Shown one piece after another: positions 8,786-17,864 of a stretch of 64,000 bases of DNA. The notes beneath the pieces were generated by a model. The model did not search any database. It saw nothing but the letters and a program-made list of their open reading frames with translations, and was not told where the DNA came from. The first letter of the stretch is position 1, and each line of letters opens with the position of its first letter. The stretch is from contig JADJXL010000002.1 in the NCBI GenBank assembly GCA_016715885.1, forward strand, positions 186,001-250,000. The letters run 5' to 3'. The position numbers were made by a program, and so were the translations under genes. This stretch comes from Polyangiaceae bacterium. Lineage in GTDB: Bacteria > Myxococcota_A > Polyangia > Polyangiales > Polyangiaceae.

Positions 8786-11700
8786 ATGCGACGTTCTTTG
8801 CAGTTTCTTCGCCAATCACTTTCCACGGCAGTCCTTGCCGCTCTTCCTTTGACCGTTGGCTGTTCGTCCGAGCCGACGCCAGTTGCGCCGAACCCCGATC
8901 AGACGGCGATTTTGTCTGTCGGTGAAGCCGAAAGCTGGATGATTCCCGGTCTTCAGGACGAAGTGCACGTCGTGCGTACCGAATCGAACGTGCCGCACAT
9001 CTATGCGAAAAACCGCGTCGATTTGGCGCGCGTCCAAGGGTTTGTCATGGCGCGCGATCGGTATTTCATGATGGACCTCGAAAGGCGCCTCGCGACGGGG
9101 CGGCTGAGCGAGCTCTTGGGTGATTCGGCGCTCGCAACGGATCAAGAATGGCGTGCGCAAGGCGCGGCGTACGTCACCGATCGCATTCTCGAAGGTCTCG
9201 GGCCCGAGCTTTCCGCGCAAGCAGACGCGTTTGCCGAAGGAATCAATGAATACATCGTACGAGTAAAAAATGACGAATTGCCCCCGCCGAGCGAATTGAA
9301 GCTCGCTTCGGCATTGCTTGGAGTGCTCAATCCGAATGACCTGATGACGCCGTTCGACCGCCGTGACGTCGCAGCGATGGTCGCCGTCATCATTTATCAG
9401 ACCAGTTACGAGGGCGGCGACGTCGGTCGAGCTGCAACGGCCGCGAAGCTCCCCACGTTATTCGATGGCGTTGAATTTCAAGAGTTGCGAAGGCAAGGTG
9501 CAATCAAGGATTTGTGGGAGCAGCTTTCGCCCATCATGCCGCGAAGCTCGGCGCCAGGTTTCGGACTCGAGGAAGGCAACGCCAAACCAACGGGATCCAA
9601 TAAAAAACCGCAGGGAGGTTCTTCCGCGGGTGGTCCGGTAAAACAGACGCCCGCATTTTTGCTCGAGCGTCTTTCGCAGCGTCTAGAACGCATGCAAAAT
9701 CGTCTACTGCGACAAAAAGATGCTGGATATGGCTCGAATGCGTGGGCCGTTGCAGGATCGAAGACGACGACGGGCGCGGCGATGCTGGCCGGTGATGGCC
9801 ACTTGTCGTTATCGGTGCCATCGATTCTATATCAAGTGGGACTCGATACGTCCGTTTTCGGTGGAGGCAACACGCATCAATTGGGTCTCGTGATTGCGGG
9901 TTTCCCCGTGATGCCGATTGGTACGAATGGGAAAGTCGCCTGGAGCCAAACGCAGCTTGGTGGTGATGTGACCGATTGGTATCGCGAAGAAATCCAATTG
10001 GGCGCGGACGGTTTGCCAGCGAAGAGCATGTTTCAAGGCGCTTGGAAGGATCTCGTCAAGAAAGACGAAAGCTATGTCATCGCGAACGTCGATGCGCTCG
10101 GCAGCGTGGGTCGCACCGAGAATTGGCCCAGATTCGAGACATTCGATGGACGATGGATTGCCGATATCGAAGGTAATGCGGCCAAACCGGGCGATCCGGT
10201 GGGTGCCGGGCAAACCATCGTGAATTTGGGCGGCAAATACGTCATTCCCTCGGACGTCGACGGGGATGGAGTCGTCACGGCGATCAGCTTCGACTACGCA
10301 GGATTCGATGTGATTGGGGTGTTGCCCACGACCGATAGGCTCGGGCATGCCGCAGACGTACACGAATTCCGCGAAGCTACGAAGGGCCTCGTTGCATATT
10401 CGCAAAATTTTGCGGTTGCCGATAGCAGTGGAAATATTTTTTATACGAGCTACCAAACGGTGCCGTGCCGCGGATACCTTCCACGCAATCCTGACGGTAC
10501 GTTCCAAGCCGACGCGAATCCTGATCAGCTCCTCGATGGTACGGTTTACGGCGCATTTCGGATTCCCACATTGCCGGACGGGAAGGTCGACGAAGCGCCC
10601 GGGAAAAACGATCCATACGCGTGCGTGATTCCATTCGACGACATGCCCGCATCGCTCAATCCCAACAGCGGTTATGTTGCGACGGCGAACAACGATCCGG
10701 GTAACATTTCGACGGACAATTCGCTCACGAACGACAAGTGGTACATCGGCGGCACGTGGGACGTGGGTTTTCGCGCCGACACCATTTCTCGCGAGCTCGA
10801 AAAGGCCATTGCCGACGGTACCGCGGATGAAGACGCAATGGCACGCATCCAAGCGAATACGCAGTCGCGCACGGGCGAATTGCTCGCCGAAACGTTCGTC
10901 GAATCGATCAAGAAGGGACGCGCGCTGTCTGCCAAGGGTGGATTGCTTTCGCCCAGTGAGCAGCGCATCGTGGATCTTTACGATGCGAACAAGGCCGACT
11001 TCGATGCTGCCGAAATGCGTCTTGGTGCGTGGAAAACGGCAGGCTACGAAGCTCGTTCAGGTGTGGAAACGTTTTACTCGACGCCCACGGCGACCGACAA
11101 AGAGTCCGCCGTGGCAACTTCGATATGGAATGCGTGGCTCAGCCGAGCATTGCAACAGACGTTCAATGATGACCAACTGCCCGGCGTGTTCAACAGCTTT
11201 TCCAGTGGTGGACAAATTCGCGCCATGTGGAAATTCCTCAATGGTCGAGGTGCAAACAATCCCGAAAAGCTCGCATCGTGGAACGTGGCTACGAGTGAAT
11301 CGATTTTCTTCGATGTCTTGGGGACGCCGGAGGTCGAGACGAGTGACGAAGTGCTGCTGAAAGCGCTGGCGGATGCGTTTGCATTCTTGAAGTCGGCGCC
11401 GAACCCCGACACGCCCGCCGAGGGGGGTTATGGCACGACGGACATGTCGAAGTGGCTGTGGGGACTTCGTCATTATGTGAGGTTCCAGTCGCTCCTCGAT
11501 GATTTCCTCGACGATCCGCAATATGCTTCATTCACGCAGCCATTTGCCATTACGACGAAGATCCTGCCGCTCAAGCAAGGCACGTATCCCGCGGACGATC
11601 CGCGCAAGGATCTGTTGTGGTTCCCGCGTAATGGGGATCAATTCTCCGTGGATGCCGCCAATCCCGGATTCAACGGGCAACGCTTTTCGTATGGAAGTGG

Positions 11701-11911
11701 GCCTGTCATGCGTATGGTCGTTTCGCTGAAAGGCGAAGAGGTGACCGGGCGTAACATCATTCCGGGTGGTCAGTCGGCCGTCATCGAATCCGAATTCTTT
11801 GCGGATCAAACGAAATTGTGGTTGGCAAACGACACGTTGCCGATGCGGTTTTCACCGAAGGACGTTGCTGCGGGCGCGACGCTTCGTGAGGTGTACAAGC
11901 CGAAGAAGTGA
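8786..11911 (+). CDS. Penicillin acylase family lipoprotein
   Basis: 1041 aa. I start at ATG 8786 because it opens a lipoprotein signal (MRRSLQFLRQ..LTVGCSS, lipid Cys26); the frame continues upstream into hemL antisense. The N-terminal domain has VHVVRTESNVPHIYAKN and FVMARDRYFMMDLERRLATGRLSEL, typical of the acylase alpha chain. A low-complexity spacer precedes YGSNAWAVAGSKT, where Ser317 is the expected autocatalytic Ntn nucleophile. Later motifs (GDGHLSLSVPSILYQV, PVMPIGTNGKVAWSQT) match the beta chain. Substrate is unknown; relatives hydrolyse beta-lactams, acyl-homoserine lactones or other amides. It is longer than the usual 750-850 aa. Confidence 0.9.
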   Translation: MRRSLQFLRQSLSTAVLAALPLTVGCSSEPTPVAPNPDQTAILSVGEAESWMIPGLQDEVHVVRTESNVPHIYAKNRVDLARVQGFVMARDRYFMMDLERRLATGRLSELLGDSALATDQEWRAQGAAYVTDRILEGLGPELSAQADAFAEGINEYIVRVKNDELPPPSELKLASALLGVLNPNDLMTPFDRRDVAAMVAVIIYQTSYEGGDVGRAATAAKLPTLFDGVEFQELRRQGAIKDLWEQLSPIMPRSSAPGFGLEEGNAKPTGSNKKPQGGSSAGGPVKQTPAFLLERLSQRLERMQNRLLRQKDAGYGSNAWAVAGSKTTTGAAMLAGDGHLSLSVPSILYQVGLDTSVFGGGNTHQLGLVIAGFPVMPIGTNGKVAWSQTQLGGDVTDWYREEIQLGADGLPAKSMFQGAWKDLVKKDESYVIANVDALGSVGRTENWPRFETFDGRWIADIEGNAAKPGDPVGAGQTIVNLGGKYVIPSDVDGDGVVTAISFDYAGFDVIGVLPTTDRLGHAADVHEFREATKGLVAYSQNFAVADSSGNIFYTSYQTVPCRGYLPRNPDGTFQADANPDQLLDGTVYGAFRIPTLPDGKVDEAPGKNDPYACVIPFDDMPASLNPNSGYVATANNDPGNISTDNSLTNDKWYIGGTWDVGFRADTISRELEKAIADGTADEDAMARIQANTQSRTGELLAETFVESIKKGRALSAKGGLLSPSEQRIVDLYDANKADFDAAEMRLGAWKTAGYEARSGVETFYSTPTATDKESAVATSIWNAWLSRALQQTFNDDQLPGVFNSFSSGGQIRAMWKFLNGRGANNPEKLASWNVATSESIFFDVLGTPEVETSDEVLLKALADAFAFLKSAPNPDTPAEGGYGTTDMSKWLWGLRHYVRFQSLLDDFLDDPQYASFTQPFAITTKILPLKQGTYPADDPRKDLLWFPRNGDQFSVDAANPGFNGQRFSYGSGPVMRMVVSLKGEEVTGRNIIPGGQSAVIESEFFADQTKLWLANDTLPMRFSPKDVAAGATLREVYKPKK

Positions 11912-11969
11912 CGGGATGCGTGGAGCACAAGTATTCGTGGTTGCCAGCCGTGCCTCGAGTTTGGCGCAA

Positions 11970-12818
11970 CTACTTGCGCGCAGCCGCGACGAATCGCCGA
12001 ACGCGCTCGATGTCGACGGCCTCCTCGATTCGCCCGTTTTCCTTGATGCTCGAGCCGACGATGACGCCATCGGCGACTCCGAGGAACGCTGCGACGTTTT
12101 CCTCCGTGGCGCCGCTGCCAATGAGGACCGGACAATCGCCAGCCAATGCTTTGGCCGATCGGATCTTTTCAATATCCGGCGCGTCGCCCGTCATCTTTCC
12201 CGACACGATGAGTGCATCGGCGCCTGAAAAGCGCGTCCATTCGATGTGTGTGGCCATATCGATTCCAGGAAACCGCACCGAATGCTTCTTGTCGACATCG
12301 GCAATGATTTTGATGTGCTCTGCCCCCAGCTCTTTTCGGCGTCGCATCAAATCTGCCGCGCAACCTTCGTCCCACGACCCCGCTTCCCACACGCCTGCAC
12401 CAGTGAACATGCATACGCGGATGAACGAAGCGCCCGCAGCGAGGGCAATCCCGAGCAATGCAATGCCGCCGTTGTGCACGAGATTGATTCCGAGCGGCAA
12501 AGGGACCGCATCACGCACCGCGCGTGCAACGACTGCATGCGCCGCGATGCTTTCAGGCGCGATATGCGGACCCGCTCGAAATGGAATGTCCCACATGTTC
12601 TCGACGATCAAACCATCCACGCCGCCCTCCGCCAGGGCTCGAGCGTCCGATATGGCGTGTTCGATGATGGTATCGATTCCATACCCGGAATTGCCGGGAG
12701 CACCCGGGAGAGGCCAACAGTGGACCATGCCGATGATGGGCTTCGTTTGACCTCGAAAGATGTCTCCAAGGTCCCGCAATCGTAGGGCGTCGAGTCGAGC
12801 TTTCCAGGTCGGTGTCAT
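11970..12818 (-). CDS. BtpA/SgcQ family TIM-barrel protein
   Basis: 282 aa. Conserved stretches of the BtpA family are visible: KPIIGMVHCWPLPGAP (26-41), DGLIVENMWDIPF, INLVHNGGIALLGIALA and GADALIVSGKMTGDAPD. The fold is a TIM barrel. BtpA was linked to photosystem I in cyanobacteria, but homologues in other bacteria are associated with sugar or nucleoside catabolism. Its ATG overlaps the stop of the upstream PfkB-kinase gene by 4 bp (ATGA), so the two very likely act on one pathway; the substrate is not evident. Confidence 0.9.
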   Translation of the reverse strand: MTPTWKARLDALRLRDLGDIFRGQTKPIIGMVHCWPLPGAPGNSGYGIDTIIEHAISDARALAEGGVDGLIVENMWDIPFRAGPHIAPESIAAHAVVARAVRDAVPLPLGINLVHNGGIALLGIALAAGASFIRVCMFTGAGVWEAGSWDEGCAADLMRRRKELGAEHIKIIADVDKKHSVRFPGIDMATHIEWTRFSGADALIVSGKMTGDAPDIEKIRSAKALAGDCPVLIGSGATEENVAAFLGVADGVIVGSSIKENGRIEEAVDIERVRRFVAAARK

Positions 12819-13813
12819 GGCTCGATTCTTTGGTCCGGCCTCGTGAAAACGTCAAGCGCTTTGATTGCACCTTGCTTTTCGAGGACTGCGCACACTTCTT
12901 CATGCGTTGGAGATGCCTCCGCGGCACCGCTACGGCTCGCGACGAGCGCCCCTACGACATTCGCAACTCGAGCGGCCGTTTCGACGGAGCCCTCGCGAAG
13001 AAAAACAAATAAAAATGCCGCGACAAATCCATCGCCGGCGCCTGTGGTATCGATGGCAGTGACGGGCCATGGCGGGATGTCAAACCGAGACGAACCTTTT
13101 GCGATGCGCGATCCCAGGGCCCCAAGTTTGGCGACGACGAGCGGTGCTCCGGCGTGTGCGAGCGCGGCAAGCGCGCTGTCGATGACCTCTGATTCGTTCC
13201 CGGTAAAACCCAGGGATGAGCCAAGCAAAGAAAGTTCGTGGGCATTGGCAAATATCACGGACAAACGCGGCGCGAGCTTCATGATTTCAGTCACTCGCTT
13301 GCGCACGAGCGGCAAGCAAAGGTCCACGGAAACGGGAAGTTGTCGTTGAATTGCAGCATCGATCAATTCGAGTGCGGTACTGCGCTGCTCGCCATCGAGG
13401 AGCGCGTGTCCGGAAACATGCAAAGCGTGTGCGTCCTGAAAAACTCGGTCGACGTCCGGCAAACCGAGCGCCACGTTGGCTCCGCGATGGCTGAAAAACG
13501 TACGTTCACCGCTTGGGGATATCGCCGCAAAACACAGTCCCGTCGTCACATCCGCATCACGCTGAACGAACGATAGGTCGACGCCAGCTCGTTTCGCGGC
13601 CCGCAAGGCGACCTCCGCGGCCGGATCCTCGCCAACGCGCGTGACGAGGCGCGATGCGCCACCCAGTCGAGCATACGCGACCGCTACGTTCGCTGCCGTG
13701 CCGCCGCTCTGAAATGCAAGCGCCGTGATGGCAGCGTCGTCTCCTTCATGCGGGAAAAACTCGAGAGAAGCAGAAAGATCCGCGTTTGCGTCGCCAACGA
13801 TGAGACAAACCAT
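12815..13813 (-). CDS. PfkB family carbohydrate/nucleoside kinase
   Basis: 332 aa, standard length. PfkB signature 1 is seen near residues 37-50 (SGGTAANVAVAYARLG) and signature 2 is the clear DTTGAGDGF at 255-263, with catalytic base Asp261. The family phosphorylates ribose, fructose phosphates, adenosine, pseudouridine and related substrates; this sequence does not tell which. It is the first gene of a two-gene operon with the BtpA-family gene (4-bp overlap). The 56 bp upstream (13814-13869) must hold the promoter or connect to the TPR/PEGA operon. Confidence 0.92.
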   Translation of the reverse strand: MVCLIVGDANADLSASLEFFPHEGDDAAITALAFQSGGTAANVAVAYARLGGASRLVTRVGEDPAAEVALRAAKRAGVDLSFVQRDADVTTGLCFAAISPSGERTFFSHRGANVALGLPDVDRVFQDAHALHVSGHALLDGEQRSTALELIDAAIQRQLPVSVDLCLPLVRKRVTEIMKLAPRLSVIFANAHELSLLGSSLGFTGNESEVIDSALAALAHAGAPLVVAKLGALGSRIAKGSSRFDIPPWPVTAIDTTGAGDGFVAAFLFVFLREGSVETAARVANVVGALVASRSGAAEASPTHEEVCAVLEKQGAIKALDVFTRPDQRIEP

Positions 13814-13869
13814 TCACGGTGCATTGTACACACATGCGTTCGGTCGTGCGAATTTGTCGACACAGGCGG

Positions 13870-15228
13870 TCAAAAATCGACTCTCACGCCTGCCGACATC
13901 AGGCCCACCGTCATTTCGACCCGAGGCGATGGCGGATTGGAATCGCTCTTTTTCGGCGGCACGGGTATGGTGGGCGGATTGTCGAACAAGAACATCCCAG
14001 CACTCGTCAAGAGAACGAGCGCGGATGCTCCACCCGTGATTGCGGTGGCAAACGTGAATGAATTTCGCGATTGAAGAGCAGCATTGAAAGTTGCTATGTC
14101 CGCGGGCGACATCGTACCGGTTTGCCTTTGCGCATCCAGGTCCGACGCAATCGAGTCTTGGTTCCACGTCAAACCCCCGAGCACGCCGGTCGCCGCGGCA
14201 CCTGCGAGCCCAATGGCGAGCGTCGACCAAGCTCCGACACGTTGGTTTGTCATGGCAAGATCGGCACCCACGACGACTTCTTTGTCGCGCTCGACGGTAA
14301 CCGTTTTACTGAACGGAACGCGACCCGCATGCGTAATCGTGAGGAAGTGTTCCCCGGGCTCGACTTCGAGCGGTCGGTCGAGCGGCAAGACCGCGCGCAC
14401 TTGGCCATCCAATGACAAACTCGCGCCCGAGTTCGATTTGACCATGAGACGCCCTGGCTTGGGCCTCAGCGTGACATGTCGCGCAACGAGCTCATTTTCC
14501 ACGGCATCCATTTGAAAGGATTCCTCGAAATACCCTGCCGCTTTTGCGCGAACTTGATGAGCGCCGTGTTTTACTTCGACAACCGCGGGCACGCGGACGA
14601 ATGCAGCGCCATCGATGGACACCTCGGCCATGTCGGGTTTTGCGGATACGAGCACTCGAGTTTTCCGCGGCGGCTCGGCTTCGGGTTCTTCCGATTCGTC
14701 GATGCTGGGATCGGGTGCAGGAGGATTTGCGGGCGGCGTGCTCCCCGGCACGGGAATCGGAATGGGTGCGGGTTTGTCTCCGGGTTTGGCCGGGCCAGTC
14801 GTTGGCGGAGCGGGCGGCGTGGGAGCTATGGCAGCCACGCTTTTGCGGCGTAAACGAGCTTCGAGCGGCACGAGGTCCGAAAGCGCGTTCACCGCTTCTT
14901 CACGGCGTTTGCCCGAAGTGTCGTCGCGTATGTAATCGCGATACAAGCGCACGGCGCGCCGAAGCGCATCAGGGGACGAATCGACCAAGTATTGCCGGCG
15001 ATAAGCTTGAGCTGCCGAGAATTGCAGAGCCGGACTTTTGATGAGCGCATGGGCCTTCAAGAATGCTTCCGCTGCGACGAGATATTGGCCCGCGTCGTAC
15101 GCTTGCGCTCCGGCATCGAAATAGTTCGACGCGAGCGCGCGGTCATCGGCCAAAGCGCTGGCCGCATCGAAGAACCAAGCCGTCGCGAGGCACAGGGCCA
15201 CGAGCATGGGGCGATTGAGGCTTTTCAT
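13870..15228 (-). CDS. TPR/PEGA-domain secreted protein
   Basis: 452 aa. A signal peptide (cut near ALA|DD, residue 27) precedes a TPR-like helical region: YFDAGAQAYDAGQYLVAAEAFLKAH resembles a helix pair. A Pro-rich linker (about 130-185) leads to PEGA-type beta units (VLVSAKPDMAEVSIDGAAF.., GRLMVKSNSGASLSLDGQ). Two hydrophobic segments follow (about 335-355 and 395-415). It is the third gene of a coupled operon: its ATG overlaps the stop of the FG-GAP gene. It probably works in the envelope with the operon's kinase, which itself has a PEGA-like region. Confidence 0.82.
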   Translation of the reverse strand: MKSLNRPMLVALCLATAWFFDAASALADDRALASNYFDAGAQAYDAGQYLVAAEAFLKAHALIKSPALQFSAAQAYRRQYLVDSSPDALRRAVRLYRDYIRDDTSGKRREEAVNALSDLVPLEARLRRKSVAAIAPTPPAPPTTGPAKPGDKPAPIPIPVPGSTPPANPPAPDPSIDESEEPEAEPPRKTRVLVSAKPDMAEVSIDGAAFVRVPAVVEVKHGAHQVRAKAAGYFEESFQMDAVENELVARHVTLRPKPGRLMVKSNSGASLSLDGQVRAVLPLDRPLEVEPGEHFLTITHAGRVPFSKTVTVERDKEVVVGADLAMTNQRVGAWSTLAIGLAGAAATGVLGGLTWNQDSIASDLDAQRQTGTMSPADIATFNAALQSRNSFTFATAITGGASALVLLTSAGMFLFDNPPTIPVPPKKSDSNPPSPRVEMTVGLMSAGVRVDF

Positions 15229-17864
15229 TCGTGCTCCGGACGTCCGCGAAGGACCGTAAAATAATTGCTGCTCGGCATGAAAACGAGGTCCGTCACGCCA
15301 TCGGCATCGATATCGTCGGCTCCCAGGGCCACGTAATCAGCATCGGCACGGAGCTTTTCCGCATGGATCGAAATGCCGGGGATGGCTGACAGCTCCCGCG
15401 TCGTTGCGCGATAAGCCATGACCGAAGTCGTTGCGGAAGCGCCGGGAAGCTCGGAACCCGCAATGACGAGGTCGGGCTTTGCGTCGCCATCGACGTCGAT
15501 GGCTGCCGCTGCGTAATTGCCACAACCTGCTTTACCCCAGCACGAAGGCGCTCCAATGAGCTCGACTTCGGTAAAGCCACCATCGGCTGCGCCAAACAAT
15601 CCCACCAGCGCACCCGTGTTTGCCAATGCAACGACATCCATCCATTCATCGTCGTCGATATCTTCCACGAGCGGACGGGGCGCATACTTGGGAGGGTTTG
15701 TCGCAGAAATGAGCGAAGTGAACGAGTGCTTCAACGTGATTCGTTTTTCCTCTACGAACTCGCCGTCCACCGCCCCATAAATCACGGCGATCTCGTCACC
15801 AAGAAGCAGTAGGTCGTTCGTATCCGTTTCGCCGCGCGAGATAGCCGCGAGCACGCAATGGGACGTGCATGGGATTTCCGTGGATTCACTTCTGGGCGCG
15901 GCGCGTAGCGAGCCTGCATCTTCGTTGGATTCCACGAGCCACAGTTGATATGCCGCTTTTGACTGTGTCAGTATGGCCAATGCCGGGATGGGCTTGGATT
16001 CGTCGTTCTTTCGGAAGAGCCCCGCGGTTTGTGCAACGAGGTTGAGCGAATCGAGCGACTGAGCGCCCATGATATCGGCTGTCAGATAATACGGCGCGAC
16101 GACCGCGCGTTCGTTGCCCACTTCGACGACGGCGAGCGCGCTCCCCTTGTTATCCTTACCTATCGAACGAGTGATGCCAATTTGCGCGCCGGTGCCAGGA
16201 TGGCCAAAGTGCACGACCGAAAGACCGTTTGCCTCGTCGAATCTGCCGCTCATGATCGGTGCGCTCGGAGCTGCGAATGCATTGCCGTAGGCAATCGATA
16301 GGGCCGTCGTATTTGCCTCGGGCCCTTTGCTCGTCTGGTCGAAGAAAGCGACGTCCACGACCCCGTCGCCATCGAAATCACCGGCTCCAAGGTTGTGTGG
16401 CGGGCAAGCCGTTCCGAGAAATGTGACATTGAATGCGCCGCCATTTTGACGATGTACCGCGATATCGACGCTTTGTCCTTCGCTGATGATCACGTCGTCA
16501 TCGCCGTCGGCGTCGATATCGGCGACGACCGCTTCACAGCCGCCAGCAACGTAGGCGCACGTGGGGGACGAAAAGTCCGCCTGCGGGGGGCATGGGGGAG
16601 CATAATAATCGATTCCGGGATGGTTTGGGTCGAATTCGAGCGCCACGAAGAGATGACCGTCTTTGGCTGCTTCGTTCGCCATGGGATCATTCAATATGTC
16701 GGCTTTTTGATCCGCAATGGGTGGCGGCATGGGGCCGGGCGGTTTGGAATTGAATCTCCCGTCGCCGAAACCGAATGCCACGTGGACTTTTTGGTCCTTC
16801 GTATTGGTAAGAAGATCGGTATAGCCGTCGCCATCGACGTCCGTGGCGACGATGGTGGCATTCGAACTGCGTACGCCTGCATTCAACGCAATTTGCCAAT
16901 TTTGCAGCTTGGTAAACCCGTACGTCGTCGTGCCCGTGCAGACTTTGTAAAGCTCCAGGTGGGACCCACCATGTCGGGCTATGATGATTTCTTCGCAGCG
17001 CTCATTCGCGGGCGGTGGCGAATTGAGACTCGAGTCCACGTCGGCCGCGATGATGGCCGCAATATCCTCGACTTTCCCCTGATATGCTTTGGGGAACGTC
17101 GCAGGCGCCTCCTTGGGGTCGAAAATGAGCGTCACGTCCGATGCTGCCTCGCCGCTTGCCTGTTCGAGCAGCACAATGGCGCTCTTGCCATGAAACGATG
17201 CCGGCACCGTTCGCACAGACGAACCCCCACGTATGAATCGAGGAAATAGCACAGGTGCCAACGTCGGTCCACCGCTCGTGAAATGCAGCGACAAACCATC
17301 ACCATAAAGGCTGCGACTCGGTGATAGCAATGACAATCGGCCCGTGTCGTCGGTAACTTCAAGGTCTGCGAGAGCAGCTTGCGGCACCGTACCTTGCTCT
17401 GGATCCGGGCGATTGCTTTGCAGCGTCTGTTTCGACTCCACACACGAGCTCGACAGTGCGCTCGAAAATGCATGCACGGTCGTCGAGCGCATTGCGCTCA
17501 CAATGACTTCGGCACATCCGTCGGCATTGACGTCGCCCACGAGCAGGTCGCGTGCAGTCGCAGTCGTGTCGGTGCTCGCTGGAACGAATTCACCTTTGGG
17601 ACGACGACAAACTCCATCGGCACCGCAATGGTAACCAAGATCTTCTTTACAATCCGACGGATCGGTTTCGCATGTAAAACGACATTCATGTGCAGACCTC
17701 GGCGCACCGCAGCCTGCTTCGCCATCGCAATCTTCGCCGAGGTCGGATTCGACGACGAGATTGCCGCACGTATTCGATTCCAAAAATTCCAAATTGGTGC
17801 AACCAACGAGCCCGAGCATGGAGGTAATGATCGAGAGCGTTCGGCCTTTTCGAGCACGTATCAT
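15225..17864 (-). CDS. FG-GAP/VCBS repeat lipoprotein
   Basis: 879 aa from ATG 17864, which overlaps the kinase stop (ATGA). The signal ends at a lipobox, MLGLVGC (Cys22). A Cys-rich DUF4215-like module follows (CGNLVVESDLGEDCDGEAGC, CRFTCETDPSDC). The rest is many calcium-binding-like FG-GAP blades of the form DxDxDGxxD: DVNADGCAEVI, DVDGDGYTDLL, DIDADGDDDVI, DFDGDGVVDVAFFD, DVDGDAKPDLVIAG, DIDADGVTDLVF. This suggests a beta-propeller facing outside, either adhesive or ligand-sensing. A surface sensor or partner controlled by the upstream kinase is an inference from the operon. Confidence 0.88.
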   Translation of the reverse strand: MIRARKGRTLSIITSMLGLVGCTNLEFLESNTCGNLVVESDLGEDCDGEAGCGAPRSAHECRFTCETDPSDCKEDLGYHCGADGVCRRPKGEFVPASTDTTATARDLLVGDVNADGCAEVIVSAMRSTTVHAFSSALSSSCVESKQTLQSNRPDPEQGTVPQAALADLEVTDDTGRLSLLSPSRSLYGDGLSLHFTSGGPTLAPVLFPRFIRGGSSVRTVPASFHGKSAIVLLEQASGEAASDVTLIFDPKEAPATFPKAYQGKVEDIAAIIAADVDSSLNSPPPANERCEEIIIARHGGSHLELYKVCTGTTTYGFTKLQNWQIALNAGVRSSNATIVATDVDGDGYTDLLTNTKDQKVHVAFGFGDGRFNSKPPGPMPPPIADQKADILNDPMANEAAKDGHLFVALEFDPNHPGIDYYAPPCPPQADFSSPTCAYVAGGCEAVVADIDADGDDDVIISEGQSVDIAVHRQNGGAFNVTFLGTACPPHNLGAGDFDGDGVVDVAFFDQTSKGPEANTTALSIAYGNAFAAPSAPIMSGRFDEANGLSVVHFGHPGTGAQIGITRSIGKDNKGSALAVVEVGNERAVVAPYYLTADIMGAQSLDSLNLVAQTAGLFRKNDESKPIPALAILTQSKAAYQLWLVESNEDAGSLRAAPRSESTEIPCTSHCVLAAISRGETDTNDLLLLGDEIAVIYGAVDGEFVEEKRITLKHSFTSLISATNPPKYAPRPLVEDIDDDEWMDVVALANTGALVGLFGAADGGFTEVELIGAPSCWGKAGCGNYAAAAIDVDGDAKPDLVIAGSELPGASATTSVMAYRATTRELSAIPGISIHAEKLRADADYVALGADDIDADGVTDLVFMPSSNYFTVLRGRPEHE

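Noticed and set aside
9827..10852. 341-codon minus-strand frame opposite the penicillin acylase gene
   Set aside because: Antisense shadow: His/Arg/Val-rich composition, no ribosome-binding site; the plus strand has clear family motifs.
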